Assembly: GCF_041260665.1 (NCBI RefSeq)
Contig: NZ_JBGCCT010000002.1
Location: 1-64,000, forward strand
Source of the DNA: Catenulispora sp. GP43
GTDB taxonomy: Bacteria; Actinomycetota; Actinomycetes; Streptomycetales; Catenulisporaceae
Direction of reading: 5' to 3'
DNA: 64,000 bases
Shown piece after piece: positions 1-7,443 of this stretch. Every line of letters starts with the position of its first letter. The first letter of the stretch is position 1. The translations under genes and the position numbers were made by a program. The notes beneath the pieces were generated by a model. The model had not been told where the DNA came from, did not search any database, and worked only from the letters and a program-made list of their open reading frames with translations.

Positions 1-23
1 GCGGCGCTGCCGCGCGTCCCATC

Positions 24-59
24 GGGCTGGGGCCCGGGATGCAAACTGGGCTGGGGCCC
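24..59. repeat. 12-bp direct repeat
   Basis: GGGCTGGGGCCC occurs at 24-35 and again at 48-59, separated by 12 bases, in the noncoding stretch downstream of the livF terminator. No gene is supported in 1-138. The role is unknown and the repeat may be chance in GC-rich DNA. Confidence 0.4.
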
Positions 60-70
60 CATCACCAACA

Positions 71-113
71 CGGCCGTGGCCCCATGCCTTGGAGGGCGAT
101 GGGGCCACGGCCG
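71..113 (-). terminator. Hairpin terminator after livF
   Basis: A perfect 15-bp stem (71-85 with 99-113) encloses a 13-nt loop, 26 bases beyond the livF stop codon. There is no T-run, which is usual for actinobacterial stem-only terminators. It fits the end of the liv operon transcript on the minus strand. Confidence 0.7.
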
Positions 114-138
114 CTGATGTGCGCGCTGTGGTGCTGCG

Positions 139-918
139 CTACTCCGCGCTTTCCGCCGTCTCGCCGAGGTAGGCCTCGCGGACGCGCGGGTCGTTCAGCA
201 GCTCCGAGGCCGGAGCGCTCATCCGGACTTCGCCGGTCTCCAGGACGTAGCCGCGGTTCGCCAGTTTCAGCGCCTGCGCCGCGTTCTGCTCGACCAGCAG
301 GATGGTGGTGCCCAGGGAGTTGATGCGCTCGATGATCTCGAAGATCTGGGCCACGATCAGCGGCGCCAGACCCATCGAGGGCTCGTCGAGCAGCAGCAGG
401 GAGGGCTGGCCCATCATGGCCCGGCCGATGGCGAGCATCTGCTGCTCGCCGCCGGACAGGTTGCCGCCGAGCTGCGTGCGGCGCTCGTGCAGCCGCGGGA
501 AGAGCTCGAAGACCTGGTCCAGGTCCTTCTGGGACACCAACTTGAAGCGGTAGGCGCCCATCTGGAGGTTCTCCAGGACGGTCATCCGGGGGAAGATGCG
601 CCGGCCCTCCGGGGAGTGGCCGATGCCCAGCTGCACGATCTTGTGCGCCGGGATGCCGGTCATGGCCTCGCCGGCGTACCGGACCTCGCCGGAGCGCGGA
701 TTGAGGAGCCCGGAGATGGTGCGCAGGGTCGTGGTCTTGCCCGCGCCGTTGGCCCCGAGCAGGGCCACGATCTCGCCCTGGCGGACCTCCAGGTCGATGC
801 CCTTCAGGGCGACGATGCCGCCGTAGGCGACCTCGACCGAGCGGAGCTCCAGGAGCGGAGTGCCTTCGGCGGAGGACGGCTCGGTGCGCGGACCGGGGAT
901 GGTGGTCGCCTCGCTCAT
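139..918 (-). CDS. livF: Branched-chain amino acid ABC transporter ATPase LivF
   Basis: One of the two cytoplasmic ATPases of the LivKHMGF importer, which uses ATP to take up leucine, isoleucine and valine. The 259-residue protein has Walker A GANGAGKTT at 55-63, the ABC signature LSGGEQQ at 154-160 and Walker B LLLLDEP at 174-180. The switch region reads VEQN in place of a His, as is usual for LivF. Its ATG overlaps the livG stop by 4 bp (ATGA), so the pair is translationally coupled. A short non-conserved N-terminal segment (about 20 residues) precedes the ABC fold. The gene is last in the operon and is followed by a strong hairpin. The family assignment is secure; substrate specificity is inferred from operon context. 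Confidence 0.95.
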   Translation of the reverse strand: MSEATTIPGPRTEPSSAEGTPLLELRSVEVAYGGIVALKGIDLEVRQGEIVALLGANGAGKTTTLRTISGLLNPRSGEVRYAGEAMTGIPAHKIVQLGIGHSPEGRRIFPRMTVLENLQMGAYRFKLVSQKDLDQVFELFPRLHERRTQLGGNLSGGEQQMLAIGRAMMGQPSLLLLDEPSMGLAPLIVAQIFEIIERINSLGTTILLVEQNAAQALKLANRGYVLETGEVRMSAPASELLNDPRVREAYLGETAESAE

Positions 919-2165
919 GCGGACCCCTCCTCGTTGGTGTCGCGGGCCGGGGATTCGGCCTCGGATCCGGATTCCGCGGCGGGTTCCTCGGCGGCCTCGG
1001 CGGACTCGGTGGTCTCGGCAGACTCGGTGGCCGAAGCCGCCTGCTCCTCGGCCTGGGTCTCGGCGGCGGATTCCGCGGCGGCCGGGGACTGCTCAGCCGC
1101 GGGTTCGGCTGCGGGTTCCTCGGTTGCCGGTTCCTCAGCCGGTTCCTCAGCAGCCGGAGTCTCCTCGGCCGCGGCCTCGACCACCGGCGCGGCGGCTTCG
1201 GCCTCGGTACCGGACTCAGCCTCAGCCTCGGCATGCGCGGCGTCGACCACCGGAGCCTCGGCCGCCGGTTCGACAGCCGCCGCGGCCTCGGCCTCGGCCA
1301 CCGCCTCCTCGGCCGCCTCGCTGCCGAGGTAGGCCTCGATCACCGCCGGGTTCTGCTGCACCTCGGAGGGCGCGCCGGAGGCGATCACCTTCCCGAAGTT
1401 CAGCACCGTGATGCGGTGCGCGACCGACATCACCAGGCGCATGTCGTGCTCGATCAGCAGGATGCTGATGCCCAGCTCGGTGTTGATGCGGGTGATCAGC
1501 TGGGCCAGGCCCAGCTTCTCCGAGGGGTTGGTGCCGGCCGCCGGCTCGTCGAGCAGCAGCACCTTCGGGTCGCTGGCCAGCGCGCGGGCGATCTCCAGAC
1601 GCCGCTGGTCGCCGTAGGACAGCGAGCCGGCGATGTCGCTCTCCTTGCCGCGCAGGCCGACGAACTCGAGCATGTCGCGCGAGTGCTGCCGCGCGGCCCG
1701 CTCGTTCCGGCGGTTGCGGGGCAGGCCCAGCATGACGCCGACCGGGCCGGAGGAGCTGCGGGTCTCGGCGGCGATCTGGACGTTCTCCAGGACCGTCAGG
1801 GCGTTGAACAGCCGGATGTTCTGGAACGTGCGCGAGATGCCCGCGCGGTTCACCAGGTGCGGCTTGCGGCTGCTGCGGCGGTTGAACAGGCCGTTGCGGA
1901 CCAGCGCGACCGGCGAGCCGCCGTCCGGGATGAACTCGATCGAGCCCTCCTGGGGCAGGTAGACCCCGGTCAGGCTGTTGAACAGCGAGGTCTTGCCGGC
2001 GCCGTTGGGGCCGATGACCGCCAGGACCTCCCCGCTGTGCAGGGTCAGGCCGACGTGGTCCAGGCTGGTCAGGCCGCCGAACCGGAGCGTGACGCCCTCG
2101 GCCCGCAGCACCGCCCGGCCCTGTTCGGCGCGCGGCTGGGGCACCGTCTCAGTGCTCGTACTCAC
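915..2165 (-). CDS. livG: Branched-chain amino acid ABC transporter ATPase LivG with long acidic tail
   Basis: Second ATPase of the branched-chain amino acid importer. The start is set at the GTG at 2165, which overlaps the livM stop as GTGA and has GGAAGGAG 7 nt upstream; this gives 416 residues. The ABC core carries Walker A GPNGAGKTS, the variant signature LSYGDQR and Walker B LLLDEP. After the conserved end of the LivG fold (around residue 282) comes a tail of about 134 residues made almost only of Ala, Glu, Pro, Ser and Thr, encoded by roughly 915-1319. Normal LivG proteins are 255-300 residues and end where this tail begins. The tail is in frame and uses the same GCC/GAG codons as its surroundings, so it does not look like a frameshift. 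Its function is unknown. Confidence 0.92.
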   Translation of the reverse strand: MSTSTETVPQPRAEQGRAVLRAEGVTLRFGGLTSLDHVGLTLHSGEVLAVIGPNGAGKTSLFNSLTGVYLPQEGSIEFIPDGGSPVALVRNGLFNRRSSRKPHLVNRAGISRTFQNIRLFNALTVLENVQIAAETRSSSGPVGVMLGLPRNRRNERAARQHSRDMLEFVGLRGKESDIAGSLSYGDQRRLEIARALASDPKVLLLDEPAAGTNPSEKLGLAQLITRINTELGISILLIEHDMRLVMSVAHRITVLNFGKVIASGAPSEVQQNPAVIEAYLGSEAAEEAVAEAEAAAAVEPAAEAPVVDAAHAEAEAESGTEAEAAAPVVEAAAEETPAAEEPAEEPATEEPAAEPAAEQSPAAAESAAETQAEEQAASATESAETTESAEAAEEPAAESGSEAESPARDTNEEGSA

Positions 2166-3595
2166 GGGGCCACTCCTTCCGCGGGCTCGGTCATCGCGTC
2201 GGCGTCGCCGAGGCCGTGCTCGGCCTGCGCCAGCTCCTGCGCTCGGCGCTTGGACGGGATCAGGCCCTGGGGCCGGAAGATCATCATGGTCAGCAGGACC
2301 GCGCCGATCCACATCGGGACGTCCTTGGGGTCCACCACCGGCTGGCCGCCGTTGAACCACGAGGGCGGACCCTGAAGGAAGTACGGCAGGAAGGTCATCA
2401 GCGAGGCGCCGACGATCACGCCGGTCAGCGAGCCCATGCCGCCGAAGATGACGTAAGCGAGCACGGTCACGGACAACGGCAGCGGGAAGTTCTGCGGGGT
2501 GATCGCGGTGGTCTTCGCCGTTGCCAGCACACCGGCGAAGCCGGAGGTGGAGGCGCCGATCGCGAAGGCCATCAGCTTGTACTTCACCGTCGGCACGCCC
2601 GAGGCGGCCGCAGCCACCTCGTCCTCGCGGATCGCCGTCCAGGTCCGGCCGACCTTGGAGTGCTCCAGCCGCCGGAAGGCGAACACCACGGCGATGATCA
2701 GGCCGATCGCCAGGAACCAGTACGGTTTGGCATCATTGGTGTGCCAGTCGTAATGGACGCCGAACAGGTTGAACCGGAACGTCGAGATGTCGGTCGCGCC
2801 CAGGGCGCCGCCGGTGATGTTCTTCGGGTTGTTCGAGGCGATGTTCAGCACGATCTCGTGGAAGCCGAGCGTCACGATCGCCAGGTAGTCGCCGCGCAGC
2901 CGCAGCGTCGGGGCGCCCAGGATCAGGCCCGCGGCCATGGTCAGCAGAACCGCGATCGGGAAGGCGAAGAACAGGTTCAGGTGGATCGGCGGATGTGCCT
3001 CGGGGTTGCCGTCGGCACCGATCGGGAGCCTGCCGGACAAGATGGCAGTGGTGTACGCGCCGATCGCGAAGAACGCGATGTACCCCAGGTCCAGCAGGCC
3101 GGCCCAGCCGACCACCACGTTCAGCCCGACCGCGGCCAGCACGAACACGCCGACCTGGTCGGACAGCACGGACTGGAAGTACGACGTGGAGAACAGGCCG
3201 ATGTACGGCAGCAGCACCGCCACGACCACCAGCACCAGCAGCGAGCCCCGCTTGACCCACGGGTTCTTCAGGGCCGCGATGTCCTTGGCCTGCCGGACCG
3301 GTTTCGTGGCCTGCGCGGCGATCCGGCTCAGGCCCCGGGCCCGCCACACCTCGGCGATGACCCAGACGATCACGGAGCCGATCAGGAACTCGGCCCCGCG
3401 CGCGGAGAACCAGCTGTTCTTGAACAGCAGCGTGTAGTCGGTGGAGGAGCCCTGCACCTGGTTCGTCAGGATGCTGAGCACCATGAACAGCGCGAAGATG
3501 GAGAACAGCCGGGCCCAGCGCGGGTCCTTCCACCACGTTTCGTGAGTGCGCAGCTGTCGGACCTGTGCCGACAGTTCGGAGATCGAGGTCGTCAC
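2162..3595 (-). CDS. livM: Branched-chain amino acid ABC transporter permease LivM
   Basis: Integral membrane permease of the Liv importer, pairing with LivH to form the channel. The GTG at 3595 overlaps the livH stop (GTGA) and is preceded by GGGGAGG; this start gives 477 residues. The N-terminal ~150 residues are longer than in short LivM homologues and contain extra hydrophobic segments before the conserved core. That core has many membrane spans and the family loop around GAPTLRLRGDYLAIVTLGF, the EAA-like segment that contacts the ATPase. The C-terminus ends in a charged cytoplasmic stretch overlapping the livG start. The family is certain; the number of spans was not computed. Confidence 0.93.
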   Translation of the reverse strand: MTTSISELSAQVRQLRTHETWWKDPRWARLFSIFALFMVLSILTNQVQGSSTDYTLLFKNSWFSARGAEFLIGSVIVWVIAEVWRARGLSRIAAQATKPVRQAKDIAALKNPWVKRGSLLVLVVVAVLLPYIGLFSTSYFQSVLSDQVGVFVLAAVGLNVVVGWAGLLDLGYIAFFAIGAYTTAILSGRLPIGADGNPEAHPPIHLNLFFAFPIAVLLTMAAGLILGAPTLRLRGDYLAIVTLGFHEIVLNIASNNPKNITGGALGATDISTFRFNLFGVHYDWHTNDAKPYWFLAIGLIIAVVFAFRRLEHSKVGRTWTAIREDEVAAAASGVPTVKYKLMAFAIGASTSGFAGVLATAKTTAITPQNFPLPLSVTVLAYVIFGGMGSLTGVIVGASLMTFLPYFLQGPPSWFNGGQPVVDPKDVPMWIGAVLLTMMIFRPQGLIPSKRRAQELAQAEHGLGDADAMTEPAEGVAP

Positions 3596-4542
3596 GCCGC
3601 CCTCCCCGTCCGCTCGCCCAGGATGCCGGTCGGGCGGATCAGCAGGACCGCCACCAGCACTACGAAGGAGACCACGTCCACCCACTCCAGGGAGAAGATG
3701 CCCTGGCTGAAGCTCTCCACGATGCCCAACAGCAGGCCGCCGAGCATGGCGCCGCGGACGTTGCCGATGCCGCCGAGCACCGCGGCGGTGAACGCCTTGA
3801 TACCCGGGACGAAGCCCATCGTGTAGGTCACCGCGTGGAACATGGCGTACAGCACGCCGCCGACGCCGGCCAGCAGACCGCCGATGATGAACGTCCGGGA
3901 TATCACCTTGCTGACGTCCACGCCCATGAGCTGCGCGGTCTCGGCGTCCTGCGCCACGGCCCGGATGCCGGCGCCCAGTTTGGTGCGCGAGATCAGGGTG
4001 TCGAGCGCGATCATCATGACCACGGCGGTGACGATGATCAGCACGTCCAGGGTCTTGACCGTGCGCGGCCCGGGAGCCCCGCTACCGGGCAGGACGAAAA
4101 CCTTTCCGGAGTGGAAGGACTCCGGGACCTGCAGGTTGTTCCGGCCGAACAGCTTGCCGGCCAGGTTGTACAGGAAGATCGAGGCGCCGATCGCGGTGAT
4201 CAGGTACACCAGTTTTGGCGCATGGCGCTTTCTCAGCGGCCGGTAGGCCACGCGCTCCAGCGAGAACGCGATCGCCGCGCCCACCGCCGCGCCGGCCAGC
4301 AGGGCCAGGGCCGTGTACTCGAAGGCGGAGAACCCACTGGGGATGTCGCCGTTGGTGCCGACCAGCGCGGTGAGCATGAACACGCCGCCCAGGGCGCCGG
4401 ACATGAACACCTCGCTGTGAGCGAAGTTGATCAGTTGGAGCACGCCGTAGACCATGGTGTAGCCGATGGCGATCAGGGCGTAGAGGGAGCCGAGCCTGAT
4501 CCCTTGGAACAGTAGCTCCCAAAAGTGTTGGGTGATGTACAT
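3592..4542 (-). CDS. livH: Branched-chain amino acid ABC transporter permease LivH
   Basis: Second membrane permease of the importer, 316 residues, close to the usual length. The N-terminus shows the family pattern LGSLYALIAIGYTMVYGVLQ followed by INFAHSEVFM, typical of LivH. The ATG has AGGAAG 6 nt upstream. The stop overlaps the livM start by 4 bp. A 210-bp spacer with two strong hairpins separates it from the binding-protein gene upstream, so it is probably expressed at a lower level than livK from the same transcript. Confidence 0.94.
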   Translation of the reverse strand: MYITQHFWELLFQGIRLGSLYALIAIGYTMVYGVLQLINFAHSEVFMSGALGGVFMLTALVGTNGDIPSGFSAFEYTALALLAGAAVGAAIAFSLERVAYRPLRKRHAPKLVYLITAIGASIFLYNLAGKLFGRNNLQVPESFHSGKVFVLPGSGAPGPRTVKTLDVLIIVTAVVMMIALDTLISRTKLGAGIRAVAQDAETAQLMGVDVSKVISRTFIIGGLLAGVGGVLYAMFHAVTYTMGFVPGIKAFTAAVLGGIGNVRGAMLGGLLLGIVESFSQGIFSLEWVDVVSFVVLVAVLLIRPTGILGERTGRAA

Positions 4543-4601
4543 AAAGGGCTTCCTGTGCAGGAGGCGTCAGGGTTGCGGGGGTGGCCCGATGCCACACGAA
4601 A

Positions 4602-4636
4602 GCCGTGGCCCGCTGTGGAACCAAGCGGGCCACGGC
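4602..4636 (-). terminator. Intercistronic hairpin between livK and livH (12-bp stem)
   Basis: A perfect 12-bp stem (4602-4613 with 4625-4636, arm GCCGTGGCCCGC) and an 11-nt loop. On the minus strand it is followed by TTTCGTGT. It is a candidate partial terminator, or an RNA 3'-end stabiliser, placed between the binding-protein gene and the permease genes. Confidence 0.6.
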
Positions 4637-4709
4637 TCGCGGGAGGGTCTCGTCTTTGCGACGCTGTCGGGCCTGGCTGACCCGGGCGCCCAGTGAGGCA
4701 GGAACCGCA

Positions 4710-4740
4710 CCGGTGCCCGCCTGTCACAGACAGGCACCGG
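4710..4740 (-). terminator. Second hairpin just downstream of livK
   Basis: Arms CCGGTGCC (4710-4717) and GGCACCGG (4733-4740) lie 13 bases past the livK stop. An alternative 6-bp inner stem (4719-4724 with 4730-4735) can form instead of the outer one. There is no T-run. With the hairpin at 4602-4636 it probably gives an abundant livK-only mRNA. Confidence 0.5.
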
Positions 4741-4752
4741 CCCGGCCTCAGA

Positions 4753-5982
4753 TCAGCTGCCGATACCCGGCATCTTGGAGATGTCGCCGATCAGCGAGAT
4801 CACGCCGTTCTTGATCTGGTAGGCGTAGATCGCGGTTCCCGAGATGTCACCGGTGGAGGTGAACTTGATCTCCTTGGACAGACCCTGGTAGTCCACCGTC
4901 GCCACACCCGCGGCCACCGCGGCCCGGGTCGGGTTGGCGGTGTTCAGGCTCTTCAGAACGCTGATGATGACGTTCGCCGCGTCGTAGCCCTCGATCGAGT
5001 AGGTACCCGGGGCGGCGTTGGACAAAGACTTGTACGCCGTCACGAACGCGGCGTACTTCGGGTCGCTGCCGGCGTCCAGGCAGGGGCAGGTGAACTGCCA
5101 GCCCTCGGCGGCGTCCTTACCGGCGGTGGTGATGAAGTTCGGGTCCTTCGACCCGTCGCCGGAGAGCATCGTGCCGGCGTAGCCGGCAGCCTTCAGCGCC
5201 TTGGCGAACACGCCGCCGTCAGCGTAGTAGCCCGCGTAGTACATGGCCTTGGCGCCCGAGGAGGCGACCTTGGAGGCCAGTTGCGAGTAGTCCTGGGTGC
5301 CCTGCGGCGCGCTGTCGGTCTCGACCGTCGCGCCGTCCTTCTTCAGCTCACCGACGATCGCGGTGGACAGACCCTGGCCGTACTGGGTCTTGTCGTCGAC
5401 CACGTAGACGTTGGTCGCCTTGAGCACCTTGGCCATGTAGTCGGCCGCCGCCGGACCCTGCACGCTGTCGTTGGCCACGACGCGGTAGAAGGTCTTGTAG
5501 CCGGAGCTGGTCAGCGACGGACGGGTCGCCGAGGGGCTGACGGCCACGAGGCTGGCGCTGGAGTACAGCGCGCCGGCGGCGGCGGTCGGACCGGAGAAGG
5601 CCGGACCGACGACGCCGACCACCTTCGGGTCCCCGATCAGCAGCTGCGCGGCGGTCGCGCCGTGGGACTGGTCGCCCTGGTCGTCGGACTCCTTGACGGC
5701 CAGGTTGAACGGCAGGTCGCCCTTGGCGTTCTCCTGCTGCACGGCGAGCTTGACGCCCCAGTCGATGTTCAGGCCCAGCGCCTGGTTCTGGCCCGACAAC
5801 GGGCCCTGCACGCCTATCTCCAGCGTGGGCTTGCCGTTGTTGGCGGCCGAAGTGGAGCTGCCGCTCCCGTTGGAACTTGACGAAGAGCTGCCCGACTTCG
5901 TCGAGCTGCCCGCACAAGCCGAAAGCGCGAACACGCCCGCGGCAATCAAAGCGCCGGCCCGCACTCGGTTGATGGTCCGCAC
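4753..5982 (-). CDS. livK: Branched-chain amino acid-binding lipoprotein (LivK type)
   Basis: Extracytoplasmic solute-binding protein that delivers branched-chain amino acids to LivHM. The 409-residue precursor has a type II signal peptide with lipobox LSAC (modified Cys23), followed by a Ser/Gly-rich linker of about 25 residues before the periplasmic-binding fold (peripla_BP_6 type, from about residue 53). Start GTG at 5982 has GGGAGG 8 nt upstream. It is the first gene of livKHMGF and is separated from livH by two hairpins. Exact ligand specificity cannot be read from sequence; related proteins bind Leu/Ile/Val or other small amides. Confidence 0.92.
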   Translation of the reverse strand: MRTINRVRAGALIAAGVFALSACAGSSTKSGSSSSSSNGSGSSTSAANNGKPTLEIGVQGPLSGQNQALGLNIDWGVKLAVQQENAKGDLPFNLAVKESDDQGDQSHGATAAQLLIGDPKVVGVVGPAFSGPTAAAGALYSSASLVAVSPSATRPSLTSSGYKTFYRVVANDSVQGPAAADYMAKVLKATNVYVVDDKTQYGQGLSTAIVGELKKDGATVETDSAPQGTQDYSQLASKVASSGAKAMYYAGYYADGGVFAKALKAAGYAGTMLSGDGSKDPNFITTAGKDAAEGWQFTCPCLDAGSDPKYAAFVTAYKSLSNAAPGTYSIEGYDAANVIISVLKSLNTANPTRAAVAAGVATVDYQGLSKEIKFTSTGDISGTAIYAYQIKNGVISLIGDISKMPGIGS

Positions 5983-6380
5983 TTCCAGATCCTCCCTGAT
6001 CGTCGAACGGGCACCGGCGCCGATTGGGCATTTGGTACTCGTCCGAATTCACGCGGTCGCCCTATGGGTGATGGGAAGGCTAGTGCCCAACGTCACGCGT
6101 GGGGAGGGGGTCGGAGATCGCGTGATGCTCTCGTTACCAATCAGGCCGAGGCCCCCACCAGAGCCAAAACCCCGCAAGTGGCCCGGATCCCGACAGGGCC
6201 CGGATTTGAGGTGCGTTGATCTTCACGGTGCGCGGGATCGGGGTCACCGCGGCACGGTAATCAGTGCCCTACCGGCTGGCGTCTTACCCGTGCCGCCGGC
6301 CGCGACCCCGGACACGCCACCGGCCGGCGGCGTGACGCACGTCACCGCCACCGGCCGGATCACAAGATCGTTATGCGGCC
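5983..6380. other. 398-bp noncoding gap upstream of liv operon
   Basis: This stretch should contain the livKHMGF promoter and the 3' end of the upstream pdtaR-type gene. I see an 8-bp palindrome CACGCGTG at 6094-6101 and GC-rich repeats of CCACCGGCCGG near 6319-6360, but no convincing ORF, no clear -35/-10 pair and no perfect long hairpin. Confidence 0.5.
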
Positions 6381-6995
6381 TCACTCGGCCTTGGCCGGCG
6401 AGCCCACCGCGGTCGACCCGCTGATGACCACCTCGGCGACTTCCTTCATGGTCATCCGCCGGTCCATCGAGGTCTTCTGGATCCACCGGAACGCCTCGGG
6501 CTCGGTCATCCCGTGCGCCGTCTGCAGCACGCCCTTGGCCCGGTCCACCAGCTTGCGGGTCTCCAGCCGGCTGGCCAGATCCGCGACCTCGCCCTCCAGC
6601 GCGGTCAACTGCGTGTGCCGCGAGACCGCGATCTCGATCGCCGGCACCAGTTTCTCCTTGGTGAACGGCTTCACCAAGTAGTTCATCACCCCGGCCTCGG
6701 CCGCCCGCTCGACCAACTCCCGCTGGGAGAACGCGGTGAGGATCAACACCGGCGCTATCCGCGCCTCGATCACCTGCTCGGCGGCGGTGATCCCGTCCAG
6801 CACCGGCATCTTCACATCGAAGATGCACAGATCCGGCCGGTGCTCCTCGGCCAACCGCACCGCCGCGGCCCCGTCGGCGGCCTCGGCGACGACCTCGTAA
6901 CCCTCCTCCTGGAGCATCTCCTTCAGGTCCAAGCGGATGAGCGCCTCGTCCTCGGCGATGATCACTCGACGGGCAGGGGTGGACTCGGTGGCCAT
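6381..6995 (-). CDS. pdtaR: ANTAR-domain response regulator (PdtaR type)
   Basis: Response regulator that acts on RNA rather than DNA. The receiver domain (residues 10-125) has the acidic pair E15-D16, phospho-acceptor D60 in the context FDVKMP, and the conserved Lys in LVKPF. A coiled linker leads to a C-terminal ANTAR domain (about 135-190), which in this family binds tandem hairpins in nascent mRNA to prevent termination. Length (204) matches mycobacterial PdtaR (Rv1626). No cognate PdtaS kinase gene is in the window. The gene stands alone and is divergent from the tRNA gene. Confidence 0.92.
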   Translation of the reverse strand: MATESTPARRVIIAEDEALIRLDLKEMLQEEGYEVVAEAADGAAAVRLAEEHRPDLCIFDVKMPVLDGITAAEQVIEARIAPVLILTAFSQRELVERAAEAGVMNYLVKPFTKEKLVPAIEIAVSRHTQLTALEGEVADLASRLETRKLVDRAKGVLQTAHGMTEPEAFRWIQKTSMDRRMTMKEVAEVVISGSTAVGSPAKAE

Positions 6996-7083
6996 GGGGT
7001 CCTCACTGGGCGGGGCCGGCTGTTCTTTTCAGTACGAGCCTACCTGCGGGGAAGTCGGTTGCGGGGGTGGGTCTGCGGTTCGG

Positions 7084-7089
7084 TATGCT
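7084..7089 (+). promoter_or_regulatory. Candidate -10 box for the tRNA gene
   Basis: TATGCT at 7084-7089 lies 50 bases before the tRNA, with a TTGCGG candidate -35 at 7059-7064 (spacer 19, longer than ideal). This is inference from consensus only. Confidence 0.35.
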
Positions 7090-7138
7090 GAGCACGAGCA
7101 GGACCGACGCGAAATGGTCCGGCTCGCACAAGAATGCT

Positions 7139-7212
7139 GCTCCGGTATTCCAATCGGCAGAGAAGATGGTCTCAAACACCATTCAGTGTGGGTTCGAGTC
7201 CCACCCGGAGCA
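7139..7212 (+). tRNA. tRNA-like gene with CAA anticodon and short variable loop
   Basis: The 74-nt cloverleaf has a perfect 7-bp acceptor stem (GCTCCGG 7139-7145 with CCGGAGC 7205-7211), discriminator A at 7212, a perfect 5-bp anticodon stem (7166-7170 with 7178-7182), loop CTCAAAC with anticodon CAA at 7173-7175, a 5-nt variable loop (7183-7187), and a perfect T arm with loop TTCGAGT. The D stem is only 3 bp (TTC/GAA), and the base before it is G where A21 is expected. CAA would read Leu UUG, but bacterial tRNA-Leu has a long variable arm, which is missing. CCA is not encoded. A factor-independent terminator follows. It is either a real but atypical tRNA or a degenerate one; the amino acid is not certain. 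Confidence 0.7.
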
Positions 7213-7231
7213 CATATGGCGGAACGCCCGA

Positions 7232-7270
7232 AGCCTGTTCATCGGTCACGATGGACGGGCTTTTTCCTTT
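7232..7270 (+). terminator. Intrinsic terminator after the tRNA
   Basis: An 11-bp stem with two G-T wobbles (7232-7242 with 7251-7261) and an 8-nt loop is followed by TTTTTCCTTT. It is one of the few hairpins in the window with a proper T-run and supports the idea that the tRNA is transcribed. Confidence 0.8.
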
Positions 7271-7419
7271 CCCCGCCGACGGTCCGGGCCGCCGCCGCCG
7301 GCCGGCAGCCGCCGCCACCGGCCGGCCCCCGCCGGTGAAAGCGAGAACGGCGCCGCCCCGGATTCCAGGACAGCGCCGCAGCGCGAAAATCATCTCACCC
7401 GGGCACTCCTCGTGAGACC

Positions 7420-7441
7420 GCCGGGCTCGGCCGTGCCCGGC
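7420..7441 (-). terminator. Weak hairpin after pyk
   Basis: A 7-bp perfect stem GCCGGGC/GCCCGGC with an 8-nt loop starts 3 bases beyond the pyruvate kinase stop codon. There is no T-run. It is a modest candidate for the pyk transcript end. Confidence 0.4.
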
Positions 7442-7443
7442 CC

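Noticed and set aside
2216-3826. Long plus-strand frame opposite livM
   Set aside because: The minus-strand permease is certain. The antisense frame is rich in Gln/Arg/Asp/His and has no recognised features.
6319-6360. GC-rich repeats CCACCGGCCGG after the pdtaR-type gene as a terminator
   Set aside because: The arms pair only over 5 bp with mismatches. No clear stem could be drawn.
7172-7393. Open frame on the minus strand across the tRNA terminator
   Set aside because: It overlaps the tRNA and its terminator and has no SD or recognisable domain.
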